This document shows, piece after piece, positions 6,056-12,910 of a stretch of DNA of 12,910 nt. The stretch spans positions 1-12,910 of the forward strand of contig CBDVCD010000071.1 in the NCBI GenBank assembly GCA_965372385.1, written 5' to 3'. Position 1 is the first letter of the stretch, and every line of letters begins with the position of its first letter. Origin of the DNA: JASJBU01 sp965372385 (GTDB lineage: Bacteria; Pseudomonadota; Gammaproteobacteria; Chromatiales; Chromatiaceae). Below the pieces are notes generated by a model, which made no database searches, had not been told where the DNA came from, and saw only the letters and a list, made by a program, of their open reading frames with translations. The position numbers and the translations under genes were made by a program.

Positions 6056-7780
6056 ATGCGCACCTCCCAGTTCCCGCTGCAGACCGTCAAGGAAACCCCG
6101 GCCGACGCCGAGACCGCCAGCCACAAGCTGATGTTGCGAGCCGGCATGATCCGCAAGCTGGCTGCCGGCCTCTACACCTGGCTGCCCCTGGGCCTGCGGG
6201 TGCTGCGCAAAGTTGAGAAAATTGTACGTGAGGAGATGGACCGGGCTGGCGCCCTGGAGGTACTGATGCCCACCGTGCAACCCGCGGAACTCTGGCAGGA
6301 GTCGGGCCGCTGGGAGCAGTACGGCCCCGAACTGCTGCGCTTTCACGACCGCCATCAGCGCGAGTTCTGCTACGGCCCCACCCATGAGGAGATCATCACC
6401 GAGCTGGCGCGCCACGAACTGCGCAGCTACAAGCAACTGCCGATCAACTTCTACCAGATCCAGAGCAAGTTCCGCGACGAGATCCGTCCCCGCTTCGGGG
6501 TGATGCGTGCCCGGGAGTTCCTCATGAAGGATGCCTACTCCTTCCATGCGGACAACGCATCCCTGCAGCAGACCTACGAGTTGATGCATGCAACTTACTC
6601 CCGCATCTTCGAACGATGCGGGCTCAATTTCCGCCCGGTGACGGCGGATACCGGCAGCATCGGTGGCAGCGCCTCCCATGAATTCCATGTACTGGCCGAC
6701 GCCGGAGAGGATGCCATCGCCTTCTCCACCGCCAGCGACTATGCCGCCAATGTAGAGCTGGCCGAGGCCATCGCACCTGCCAGTGAGCGTCCTGCAGCCG
6801 AGCGCGAGATGGAGCTGGTCGACACCCCCAACGCCAAGACCATCCAGGAATTGGTGGAACAGTTTGCTCAACCCATTGAGCGGACGGTGAAGACCCTGGT
6901 GGTGGAGGCTGCCAATGAGGTCGACGCTGCGCTTGTCGCCCTGTTGGTGCGTGGTGATCATGAACTCAACGAACGCAAGGCCGAGAAGCTGTCCCAGGTC
7001 GCCGCCCCCCTACGTTTCGCCAGCGAAGAGGAGATCCTTGACGCCGTCGGCGCTGGACCCGGCTCCCTCGGACCCGTCAATCTGCCGATCCCTTGCATCG
7101 TGGACCGTAGCGTGGCCCAAACCGCCGACTTCAGTGCCGGCGCCAATCAAGACGGCAAACACTACTTCGGCATCAACTGGGGCCGGGACCTGCCGGAGCC
7201 GGAGCTGGTGGCGGACCTGCGCAACGTTCTGGCTGGCGATCCCAGTCCGGACGGCCAGGGCACTCTCACCATTGCCCGGGGCATCGAGGTGGGACATATC
7301 TTCCAGCTTGGCCGGAAATACAGTGAGGCAATGAACGCCAAGGTACTGGATGAAAACGGCAAGGCGGTCACCATGACCATGGGCTGCTACGGGATCGGGG
7401 TCTCCAGGGTGGTCGCCGCGGCCATCGAACAGCATCACGACGCACAGGGCATCATCTGGCCTGTTGCGCTGGCCCCATTCCAGATTGCCATCTGCCCGAT
7501 GAAGATGGCGAAATCCCAGCGGATCAGGGATGCCGTGGAAAAACTGCACGACGCGCTGGCGGCAGCCGGGCTCGATGTATTACTGGACGACCGTGATGTT
7601 CGCCCCGGCTTCATGTTCGCCGACATGGAGCTGATCGGCATCCCCCATCGTATCGTAGTGGGCGAACGTTCACTGGATGAAGGCAAGGTGGAGTATCGCG
7701 GGCGCACGGATAGGGAGAACAGCTTCGTGCCCCTGGGCGAGATCGTCCCCTTCATCATAGAAAAAATGGGGCAGGGATAA
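6056..7780 (+). CDS. proS: Prolyl-tRNA synthetase, bacterial type with INS editing domain
   Basis: ProS charges tRNA-Pro with proline in the cytoplasm and clears mischarged Ala-tRNA-Pro. The 574 residues match the 572-residue E. coli enzyme. The class II catalytic core has motif 2 around FRDEIRPRFGVMRAREF (139-155) and motif 3 at GCYGIGVSR (443-451). Between them, at about 225-405, is the INS (YbaK-like) editing domain, with K279 in ERTVKTLVV at the position of the E. coli editing lysine. The C-terminal anticodon-binding domain follows (about 470-574). The start is the first ATG before MRTSQFPLQTVKETPADAE, which matches the family although no strong Shine-Dalgarno precedes it. It stands 175 bp after the MIF-like gene and 98 bp before fabA. 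Confidence 0.97.
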   Translation: MRTSQFPLQTVKETPADAETASHKLMLRAGMIRKLAAGLYTWLPLGLRVLRKVEKIVREEMDRAGALEVLMPTVQPAELWQESGRWEQYGPELLRFHDRHQREFCYGPTHEEIITELARHELRSYKQLPINFYQIQSKFRDEIRPRFGVMRAREFLMKDAYSFHADNASLQQTYELMHATYSRIFERCGLNFRPVTADTGSIGGSASHEFHVLADAGEDAIAFSTASDYAANVELAEAIAPASERPAAEREMELVDTPNAKTIQELVEQFAQPIERTVKTLVVEAANEVDAALVALLVRGDHELNERKAEKLSQVAAPLRFASEEEILDAVGAGPGSLGPVNLPIPCIVDRSVAQTADFSAGANQDGKHYFGINWGRDLPEPELVADLRNVLAGDPSPDGQGTLTIARGIEVGHIFQLGRKYSEAMNAKVLDENGKAVTMTMGCYGIGVSRVVAAAIEQHHDAQGIIWPVALAPFQIAICPMKMAKSQRIRDAVEKLHDALAAAGLDVLLDDRDVRPGFMFADMELIGIPHRIVVGERSLDEGKVEYRGRTDRENSFVPLGEIVPFIIEKMGQG

Positions 7781-7821
7781 TCAGAGCTGATTTGACACAC
7801 ATACCCCTAACCAAGGACACT
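7779..7821 (+). promoter_or_regulatory. Candidate fabA promoter with an overlapping inverted repeat
   Basis: A consensus TTGACA (7792-7797) lies 82 bp before fabA, but the best -10 at a spacing of 18 is the weak GACACT (7816-7821, 3 of 6). The inverted repeat AATCAG-AG-CTGATT (7779-7792) ends on the first T of the -35 and overlaps the proS stop codon. A regulator bound there would cover the -35. I do not recognise it as a FadR or FabR site. The weak -10 keeps confidence low. Confidence 0.3.
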
Positions 7822-7878
7822 AGCCGGCCTTCTGGGTCCGGATAGACCCCTAACGACCGATTTCGAGAGAACTCCACC

Positions 7879-8394
7879 ATGACCAGACAGAGCTCCTTCA
7901 GCCGTGATGAACTACTCAGTTGCGGGCGTGGTGAGATGTTTGGTCCCGGCAATGCCCAGTTGCCGACCCCGAACATGTTGATGATGGACCGCATCAGCAA
8001 GATCAGCGACGAAGACGGGGAATTCGGCAAGGGAGAGATCCTCGCCGAGCTGGATATCAACCACGATCTGTGGTTTTTCGGCTGTCACTTTCCGGGCGAC
8101 CCGGTGATGCCCGGCTGTCTCGGTCTGGACGCCATGTGGCAGCTGGTGGGGTTTTTTCTGGCCTGGATCGGTAACCCGGGTCACGGCCGCGCACTGGGGG
8201 TGGGTGAAGTGAAATTCTCCGGGCAGGTCCTGCCGACGGCGCAAAAGGTAACCTACCAGATCGACATGAAACGGGTCATCAGCCGCAAACTGGTGTTGGG
8301 GGTCGGCGATGGCATCATGCGGGTGGATGACCGTGAGATCTACCTGGCCAAGGACCTGCGGGTGGGTCTATTCACCTCCACTGACAACTTTTAG
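7879..8394 (+). CDS. fabA: 3-hydroxydecanoyl-ACP dehydratase/isomerase
   Basis: FabA dehydrates 3-hydroxydecanoyl-ACP and isomerises trans-2-decenoyl-ACP to cis-3-decenoyl-ACP, the branch point for anaerobic unsaturated fatty acid synthesis. The 171-residue hot-dog-fold protein is one residue shorter than E. coli FabA and keeps the active-site pair at the same numbers: H70 in WFFGCHFPGDPVMPG and D84 in LGLDAMWQL. The start ATG is the only one giving the conserved N-terminus; its ribosome site (GAGAG) is weak. FabA normally needs FabB to elongate the cis product, and no fabB lies in this window, so its partner must be encoded elsewhere. It is 98 bp after proS and 99 bp before the aldolase gene. 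Confidence 0.96.
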   Translation: MTRQSSFSRDELLSCGRGEMFGPGNAQLPTPNMLMMDRISKISDEDGEFGKGEILAELDINHDLWFFGCHFPGDPVMPGCLGLDAMWQLVGFFLAWIGNPGHGRALGVGEVKFSGQVLPTAQKVTYQIDMKRVISRKLVLGVGDGIMRVDDREIYLAKDLRVGLFTSTDNF

Positions 8395-8493
8395 CCACTC
8401 CCCTCCACGAGTTCCTTGCTGATCAACCGCCAACTTATCTCCAGTCGCTAGCCAACCCACAATATCACTCACTGCAGATTGCTCGAGTCGCTT

Positions 8494-10464
8494 ATGCAAA
8501 GCCTCTGGAACGATGACGAAGCCGCACAATTCACTGGCGATCTGGCCCTGCGGGTCTACAGCTCCCGCCTGCTGGGCGCCGACCCCTCCCTGGTGCTGCA
8601 CGGCGGTGGCAATACCTCGGTGAAGATCCGCCAAGCCGATATCTTCGGCGATGAGGAGGAGATCCTCTATGTCAAAGGCAGCGGCTGGGATCTGGCGACT
8701 ATCGAAGCAGAGGGCTTCACCCCGGTACGCATGGATCACCTGCTGAAGCTGGCGCGGCTGGACGAGCTCTCCGACATGGAGATGGTGAATCAGCTCAAGA
8801 CCCATCAAACCCTTGCCAGTGCGCCAACTGCCTCGGTGGAGGCGATCCTGCACGCCGTGCTGCCCTTTAAATATGTGGACCATACCCATGCCGACGCCCT
8901 GGTGGCGATCACCAACTCCCCGGATGGCGAGGCCCGCATCCGCGAGATCTATGGCGACGCACTGGTGATCATTCCCTACGTGATGCCAGGCTTCGATCTG
9001 GCCCGGCTGGTGGCCCAGCGTTTTACCCATGAGGCCAGGCCTGAAACCCTCGGCATGGTGCTGATGAACCATGGTCTGTTCTCCTTTGGGGACAGCGCCA
9101 AGGCCTCCTATGAGCGCATGATCGAGCTGGTGGACCAGGCGGAGCGTTATCTGCAAGCAAACCATGCCTGGGAGCTGCCAGCACCACAGCCAACCCCGAC
9201 CAGGGTGGATCTGGCGGGGCTTATATCCCTGCGCCGGGAGCTGTCAGAAACAGCCGCTTGTCCAGTGATCCTGCGCAGTGATCGGCAAGCGCCGGTAATG
9301 GCCTTCTGCCAACGGGAGGATCTGCCGCACCTCTCCCAGCAGGGCCCCGCGACCCCCGATCATGTGATTCGGACCAAACGCCTACCTCAGTTGGGCCGGT
9401 GCGTATCAGACTACATCACAGCCTATCGGGACTACTTCGAGACCCACTCTCCCCAGGCGCGCAACCCGGTCCAGATGCTCGACCCGGCTCCCCGGGTCAT
9501 CCTCGACCCGGAACTAGGCATGCTGACGGTGGGAAAAACAGCACAAGCTGCCAACATCGTCGCCGATATCTACCGGCATACCATGGAGATCATGCAGCGG
9601 GCCGATTGGCTGGGGGGTTGGCGGGCGTTGCCTGCCCAGGCCATCTTCGACGTGGAATATTGGGAGCTGGAGCAGGCCAAACTGCGCAAGAGCGGCAAAA
9701 CACCCCTGTTTCAAGGTGAAGTGGCATTGATCACCGGTGCCGCCTCCGGCATCGGCAAGGCCTGTGCCGAGGCGATGCTCAGCCGTGGCGCGGCAGTGGT
9801 CGGGCTGGATCTGAATCCGCTGATCGAGGCCCAGTATGACGACCCCGGCTACCTTGGCCTGAGCTGCGATATCACCGATCCTGCTGCCCTGCAAGAGGCG
9901 CTGAAAGAGACCGTCCTCAGTTTTGGCGGACTCGACATGCTGGTGCTGAACGCCGGTATATTTCCTGGTGGTTGTCCGATCGCTGAATTGTCCGATGAGG
10001 CTTGGAGCCAAGTCATGCAGGTCAACCTGGACGCCAATCTCCGCCTGCTGCGGCAGGCTCACCCTCTGTTGCAACAGGCTCCACGCAAGGGTCGGGTGGT
10101 GGTGATCGGCTCCAAGAACGTACCCGCCCCCGGCATCGGCGCGGCGGCCTACTCCGCCTCCAAGGCGGCGCTCAACCAGCTGGCAAGGATCGCCGCCCTG
10201 GAGTGGGCCCCGGACGGTATCCGTATCAACAGTCTGCACCCGGATGCGGTATTCGATACCGGTCTTTGGAGTGAAGAGGTTCTGGCCGCCCGCGCCGCCC
10301 ACTATGGCATGAGCGTAGCAGCCTACAAAACCAGAAACCTGCTGAAGACCGAGATCCGCAGCCACGACGTGGCAGAACTCGCCGCGGAGCTCTGTGGACC
10401 TCTGTTCAGCAAGACCACAGCCGCGCAGATTCCAGTAGACGGCGGTAATGACCGGGTCATCTGA
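8494..10464 (+). CDS. Bifunctional class II aldolase / short-chain dehydrogenase (RhaD-type fusion)
   Basis: The 656-residue protein joins two enzymes. Residues about 10-230 are a class II (zinc) aldolase domain with SAPTASVEAILHAVL and the metal histidines H130 and H132 (DHTHAD), plus H193 (MNHGLFSFG). A linker conserved in this fusion family (IFDVEYWELEQAKL, 384-397) leads to an SDR domain with the NAD(P) motif TGAASGIG (414-421), LNAGIF, and the catalytic triad S540, Y553 and K557 (YSASK). The architecture is that of rhamnulose-1-phosphate aldolase/lactaldehyde dehydrogenase fusions, in which the aldehyde released by the aldolase is oxidised or reduced by the second domain. No sugar kinase, isomerase or transporter is adjacent, so the substrate is unknown. 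I chose ATG 8494; a TTG at 8479 would add five residues. Neither has a strong ribosome site. Confidence 0.88.
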   Translation: MQSLWNDDEAAQFTGDLALRVYSSRLLGADPSLVLHGGGNTSVKIRQADIFGDEEEILYVKGSGWDLATIEAEGFTPVRMDHLLKLARLDELSDMEMVNQLKTHQTLASAPTASVEAILHAVLPFKYVDHTHADALVAITNSPDGEARIREIYGDALVIIPYVMPGFDLARLVAQRFTHEARPETLGMVLMNHGLFSFGDSAKASYERMIELVDQAERYLQANHAWELPAPQPTPTRVDLAGLISLRRELSETAACPVILRSDRQAPVMAFCQREDLPHLSQQGPATPDHVIRTKRLPQLGRCVSDYITAYRDYFETHSPQARNPVQMLDPAPRVILDPELGMLTVGKTAQAANIVADIYRHTMEIMQRADWLGGWRALPAQAIFDVEYWELEQAKLRKSGKTPLFQGEVALITGAASGIGKACAEAMLSRGAAVVGLDLNPLIEAQYDDPGYLGLSCDITDPAALQEALKETVLSFGGLDMLVLNAGIFPGGCPIAELSDEAWSQVMQVNLDANLRLLRQAHPLLQQAPRKGRVVVIGSKNVPAPGIGAAAYSASKAALNQLARIAALEWAPDGIRINSLHPDAVFDTGLWSEEVLAARAAHYGMSVAAYKTRNLLKTEIRSHDVAELAAELCGPLFSKTTAAQIPVDGGNDRVI

Positions 10465-10613
10465 TTGGCTTAACTGATTCCAACTCTGCCACCAACATTA
10501 CCCCAGGGCATAGACCCGGCCAAAATGGCGTTCTCTGGCAACGGCAACAAACTATCGAAGCTCGTCCAGGGCCATATCAGTCTGTTTAGCCCCTTCGATA
10601 AAATAACTAATCG

Positions 10614-10643
10614 TTGAATTTCCGCCGAACCCTAACCTAAAAT
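10614..10643 (+). promoter_or_regulatory. Probable sigma-70 promoter upstream of cpdA
   Basis: TTGAAT (10614-10619) and TAAAAT (10638-10643) are separated by 18 bases. The -35 matches 4 of 6 consensus bases and the -10 matches 5 of 6. Transcription would start near 10650, inside the palindrome at 10647-10658, and give a leader of about 160 bases before cpdA. Confidence 0.5.
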
Positions 10644-10646
10644 ATC

Positions 10647-10658
10647 CACAATATTGTG
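10647..10658. promoter_or_regulatory. Perfect 12-bp palindrome at the predicted cpdA start of transcription
   Basis: CACAATATTGTG reads identically on both strands. It begins three bases after the -10 of the candidate promoter and covers its predicted start point, a position typical of a repressor operator. Its right half overlaps the CRP-like site that follows. The regulator cannot be named from the sequence. Confidence 0.45.
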
Positions 10659-10670
10659 CGATAATTCATA
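10655..10670 (+). promoter_or_regulatory. CRP/Vfr-like operator upstream of cpdA
   Basis: TGTGC-N6-TCATA matches 8 of the 10 core bases of the CRP consensus TGTGA-N6-TCACA. The centre is near 10662.5. It is about 12 bases downstream of the start predicted for the 10614-10643 promoter, a repressing position. It is also about 82 bases upstream of a start predicted from TACTAT at 10733-10738, which would be on the activating helical face. The flanking bases do not extend the match. Confidence 0.35.
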
Positions 10671-10809
10671 CATTAAGGTATAAACACAGGGAAACAGGCC
10701 TGACCACATTGCCCCTCCGGTGACAACTGAACTACTATGCTTTTTAAGTACCTAATCACTCGGAGGCAAACCTGGTCATCTAACCAATGGCCACATAAAG
10801 TAAGGAATC

Positions 10810-11661
10810 ATGTACCGTTTTACAGGTAGTTCTCCACAGCAACCCTCAGGTCCATTCAATGACCTGCCGGACGGCAGCTTAAAGGTACTGCAGATAACCG
10901 ACTGTCACCTCTATGCCGACCCTTCTCAGTGTCTGCTTGGACTGAATACCCTGCAAACCCTTGACCTGGTGCTGGCTCAGGCACAACAAGTCATGGGAAA
11001 GCCGGACCTGGTGCTCGCCACCGGAGATCTGGTACACGATGCCTCGGATGCCGGCTATAAAAGACTTTGTTCACGTCTGCAGAAAATCGGGGTGCCCGCC
11101 TATTGTCTGGCGGGTAACCATGATCTTCCGCGGAAGATGAGCCTATTGCTCAATAAGGATAATGTTCACTACGTCCCCAGCGTACAGCTCAATGGCTGGT
11201 CTTTGGTCTTTCTCGACTCCACCATTCCCGGGGAGACCGGGGGCAACCTGACCAAGACCCAGCTGGTGCAGCTTGAGGAGAAACTGGCCCGACATGCGCA
11301 GTTGCCTACCCTGATCTGCCTGCACCACCAGCCCTTGCCTGTGGGTAGCCAGTGGATGGACAGTATCGGCCTGAATAATCCTGATTCACTGCTTCAAGTC
11401 ATGGATCGACATCCCCAGATAAAGGGCGTCATCTACGGGCATATCCACCAGGAATTCGAAGGCCTTCATGGGCCTATCAGACTGATGGGCACCCCTTCGA
11501 CCTGCATCCAGTTTACCCCCAAGCAGGACGATTTCGCTATCGACGCCTGCCCGCCAGGGTACAGATGGCTGGCTCTGTTGCCGAATGGTGAACTCCACAG
11601 TGACATCCAGCTGCTACCGGAAATCCCAACCGGTCTCGACCTCGCCTCCGCGGGTTACTAG
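10810..11661 (+). CDS. cpdA: 3',5'-cyclic-AMP phosphodiesterase, class III metallophosphatase
   Basis: CpdA hydrolyses cAMP to AMP in the cytoplasm and so lowers CRP/Vfr signalling. The 283 residues have all metallophosphoesterase blocks in order: ITDCH (D31, H33), ATGDLVHD (D73), AGNHD (N103, H104), LHHQPLP (H172/H173) and YGHIHQE (H211, H213). Beyond the generic motifs it shares E. coli CpdA features: LLGLNT after the first motif, LPTLICLHHQPLP, TPSTCIQFTP (228-237) and a C-terminal ASAGY like ASEGY, which separates it from Icc-unrelated phosphatases. AAGGA four bases before the ATG fixes the start. It is preceded by a 345-bp regulatory gap with a CRP-like site. Its TAG stop overlaps the sfsA stop on the other strand. 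No cyaA or crp gene is in the window. Confidence 0.92.
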   Translation: MYRFTGSSPQQPSGPFNDLPDGSLKVLQITDCHLYADPSQCLLGLNTLQTLDLVLAQAQQVMGKPDLVLATGDLVHDASDAGYKRLCSRLQKIGVPAYCLAGNHDLPRKMSLLLNKDNVHYVPSVQLNGWSLVFLDSTIPGETGGNLTKTQLVQLEEKLARHAQLPTLICLHHQPLPVGSQWMDSIGLNNPDSLLQVMDRHPQIKGVIYGHIHQEFEGLHGPIRLMGTPSTCIQFTPKQDDFAIDACPPGYRWLALLPNGELHSDIQLLPEIPTGLDLASAGY

Positions 11662-12377
11662 TACTCCGTCAAGCTTGTATTGATGGATTCAGCGACCTGC
11701 ATCGCCTGCCCCAAGTGACGGATACGCAGGGCAATCACTTCAACACCAGCCTCCCGCACAACCTGCCGTAGAGTGGCACCATAGGCAGGGTCTATCTCAT
11801 CCGCCGGAGCGAAACGGTTTCCCTCCGGACGATTGAGGGCATAGATCATGATACCTCGACAGCCCTGACGACAGGCTTCCGCCAGCAGCTCCAGGTGTTT
11901 GCGGCCCCGCTCGGTTACCGCATCGGGAAAGCGCAAATACTCACCATCCCAGAGCGTCACGTTCTTCACCTCCACCCAGGCATCCGGCCGGGTTCCATCG
12001 GCCAGGAAAAAATCAAATCTTGCACGGGGAAATCCCGGAACTATGAAAGCTGCTTCGTCGCGCACAGTTGTATAGCCAGACAGACCGTGGATTCTCCCCT
12101 CCCGTAAGGCCTCTCCGATCACAGGGTTGGTGCGTCCGGTATGCACGCCGATCCAACCCTGCCCCATATCCACCCGCTCCAGGGTCCAGGCAAGTTTACG
12201 CCGTGGGTTGTCGCTGTGACTGACTTGCACCGGCGCTCCTGGTTCCCAGCAGCCCCGCATACTGCCGGTATTTGGACAGTGCGCGGTTATGCGGCGACCA
12301 TCGGCAAGCTCCACATCCGCCAGAAAGCGTTTGTAGCGTTTTAGAATATTGCCATTCGTCAGTTCGGGAAGGTTCAT
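11658..12377 (-). CDS. sfsA: SfsA family protein (sugar fermentation stimulation protein homolog)
   Basis: SfsA raises maltose-gene expression when overproduced in E. coli and binds DNA; its real role is unsettled, and the fold contains a PD-(D/E)XK nuclease-like domain. This 239-residue copy is close to the 234-residue E. coli protein. The N-terminal OB-fold-like part has RYKRFLADVELADG and HCPNTGSMRGC (33-43). The C-terminal part has D122 (RFDFFLADG), E136 and K138 (VEVKNVT), which fit the nuclease-like triad, and then FPDAVTERGRKHL (150-162). I chose ATG 12377, which gives the family N-terminus; a TTG at 12431 would add 18 unlikely residues. No Shine-Dalgarno is evident. It converges on cpdA, and the shared CTAG (11658-11661) supplies both stops. 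Confidence 0.92.
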   Translation of the reverse strand: MNLPELTNGNILKRYKRFLADVELADGRRITAHCPNTGSMRGCWEPGAPVQVSHSDNPRRKLAWTLERVDMGQGWIGVHTGRTNPVIGEALREGRIHGLSGYTTVRDEAAFIVPGFPRARFDFFLADGTRPDAWVEVKNVTLWDGEYLRFPDAVTERGRKHLELLAEACRQGCRGIMIYALNRPEGNRFAPADEIDPAYGATLRQVVREAGVEVIALRIRHLGQAMQVAESINTSLTEY

Positions 12378-12387
12378 TTTAGAATTT

Positions 12388-12416
12388 TTGCATGCAGCCT
12401 GGCAGCGGCCTATATT
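12388..12416 (+). promoter_or_regulatory. Candidate promoter of the secreted proline-rich protein gene
   Basis: TTGCAT (12388-12393) is followed after exactly 17 bases by TATATT (12411-12416), which matches 5 of 6 bases of the -10 consensus. Transcription would start near 12423, giving a leader of about 32 bases that carries AGAGGAG before the ATG at 12455. The -35 box keeps only the TTG of the consensus. It lies in the 77-bp divergent gap next to sfsA. Confidence 0.45.
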
Positions 12417-12454
12417 AAATGGAGTGAACAAACTCTCTTAAAGAGGAGTAAACC

Positions 12455-12910
12455 ATGACGCGAATTATCTCGTACTCTCTCTGCCTTTTTCTGGCAGCCG
12501 TAACAAGCGTTCAGGCTGATACCTACCGGCACTCAAGCGACCGGGATGATGGGTTCAATCCAATGCATGTGGTGCAGGGAATGCCAAATCCAATGGGCAT
12601 GTTCGACTCTTCAGATCGACGTCGGTATGCACGCAGACACCGTCCCCCTCCACCAGGTTACCCCTATAGTTATGGAAGACCGCCGGCATATGCCCCGCCC
12701 CTTGCGGGACAGCCCCCTTATGGCTATCCAAGCCAGCCTGCCGTCGCGCCAACGCACAACCAGACCGTCCCCAACGCCAGACCCACACCCAGTGTTCCGG
12801 CAGCTCCCAGGAGCACCTTTGCCAAACCAGCACCGGAAAAACCCGCCATGGCCCAGGACCAGCAAGATCGGTCCGAGAATTACAGTTTCAGGCCCATGAC
12901 TCCCATGCAA
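12455..12910 (+). CDS. Secreted proline-rich protein of unknown function (3' end cut by window)
   Basis: The frame is open from ATG 12455 to the last base (152 codons) with no stop, so the gene is truncated by the window edge. A strong ribosome site (GAGGAG, six bases before ATG) and an N-terminal signal peptide (hydrophobic core LCLFLAAVTSV, cleavage after VQA at 21) make it convincingly real and exported. The mature part has an FNPM / NPMGMF segment (34-50) that echoes as FRPMTPM (146-152), a basic patch DRRRYARRHR (54-63), and then a long Pro/Tyr/Gly/Ala-rich low-complexity region (64-130) with PPPPGYPYSYGRPPAYAPP. There are no cysteines after the signal peptide. It looks like a disordered periplasmic or surface protein, perhaps structural or matrix-binding. 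I do not recognise the family. Confidence 0.72.
   Translation, partial: MTRIISYSLCLFLAAVTSVQADTYRHSSDRDDGFNPMHVVQGMPNPMGMFDSSDRRRYARRHRPPPPGYPYSYGRPPAYAPPLAGQPPYGYPSQPAVAPTHNQTVPNARPTPSVPAAPRSTFAKPAPEKPAMAQDQQDRSENYSFRPMTPMQ

Larger units (their letters stand above)
10465..10809. other. 345-bp non-coding regulatory stretch upstream of cpdA
   Basis: No gene is supported here. The first 150 bases hold no recognisable hairpin with a T-run, so the end of the aldolase transcript is unclear. The AT-rich middle (about 10590-10690) holds a promoter, a perfect palindrome and a CRP-like site, listed separately. A second -10-like TACTAT occurs at 10733-10738. A 30-codon open frame from ATG 10737 overlaps the cpdA start, has no ribosome site and is not called. 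Confidence 0.7.

Noticed and set aside
7803..7854. Direct repeat ACCCCTAAC (7803-7811 and 7846-7854) in the fabA leader
   Set aside because: Two 9-bp copies 43 bp apart in a short leader, with no third copy and no known matching regulator. This is too little to call a site.
10737..10829. 30-codon frame from ATG 10737 overlapping the cpdA start, considered as an upstream leader peptide
   Set aside because: It has no ribosome site, no distinctive amino acid composition and a different frame from cpdA. The GGAGG at about 10761 has no usable start codon after it.

Overview
This window looks like a stretch of housekeeping chromosome from a gammaproteobacterium of moderate to fairly high GC. The basis is FabA with the E. 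coli-type active-site numbering, a 572-residue large AHAS subunit paired with a 163-residue small subunit, a bacterial ProS with an INS editing domain, a CpdA that closely resembles the E. coli enzyme, SfsA, a DUF4124 envelope protein and a REP-like GTAGGAG intergenic repeat. A Chromatiales-like or related sulfur-oxidizer is my guess from general resemblance, not something the sequence proves.

Layout. Positions 1-4950 are on the minus strand. Reading in the direction of transcription, a well-formed sigma-70 promoter (4907-4935) drives ilvB-ilvN-ilvC, the AHAS large and small subunits and ketol-acid reductoisomerase of branched-chain amino acid synthesis. ilvB and ilvN share one base (TAATG). 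argG follows after 263 bp that hold two hairpin-forming repeats, and a REP-like element follows argG. From 5069 the genes run on the plus strand: a small secreted DUF4124 protein, a MIF/phenylpyruvate-tautomerase-like protein 17 bp later, proS, fabA, and a 656-residue fusion of a class II aldolase with a short-chain dehydrogenase (RhaD-type architecture). A 345-bp non-coding stretch follows. It carries a promoter, a perfect 12-bp palindrome and a CRP-like half-matched operator ahead of cpdA (3',5'-cAMP phosphodiesterase). cpdA is convergent with sfsA, and the two use both strands of a single CTAG as stop codons. Divergent from sfsA, and running off the window edge, is an unrecognised secreted proline-rich protein.

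How it fits together. Most genes are core anabolism (Ile/Val/Leu, Arg, prolyl-tRNA, unsaturated fatty acids). The less routine parts are the cpdA regulatory region, where a CRP-like site in front of a cAMP-degrading enzyme suggests feedback, the orphan aldolase/dehydrogenase fusion, the AHAS thiamine-diphosphate motif variant, and the truncated secreted protein at the right end. I found no CRISPR array, insertion sequence, prophage, tRNA, rRNA or convincing new defence or mobile system.
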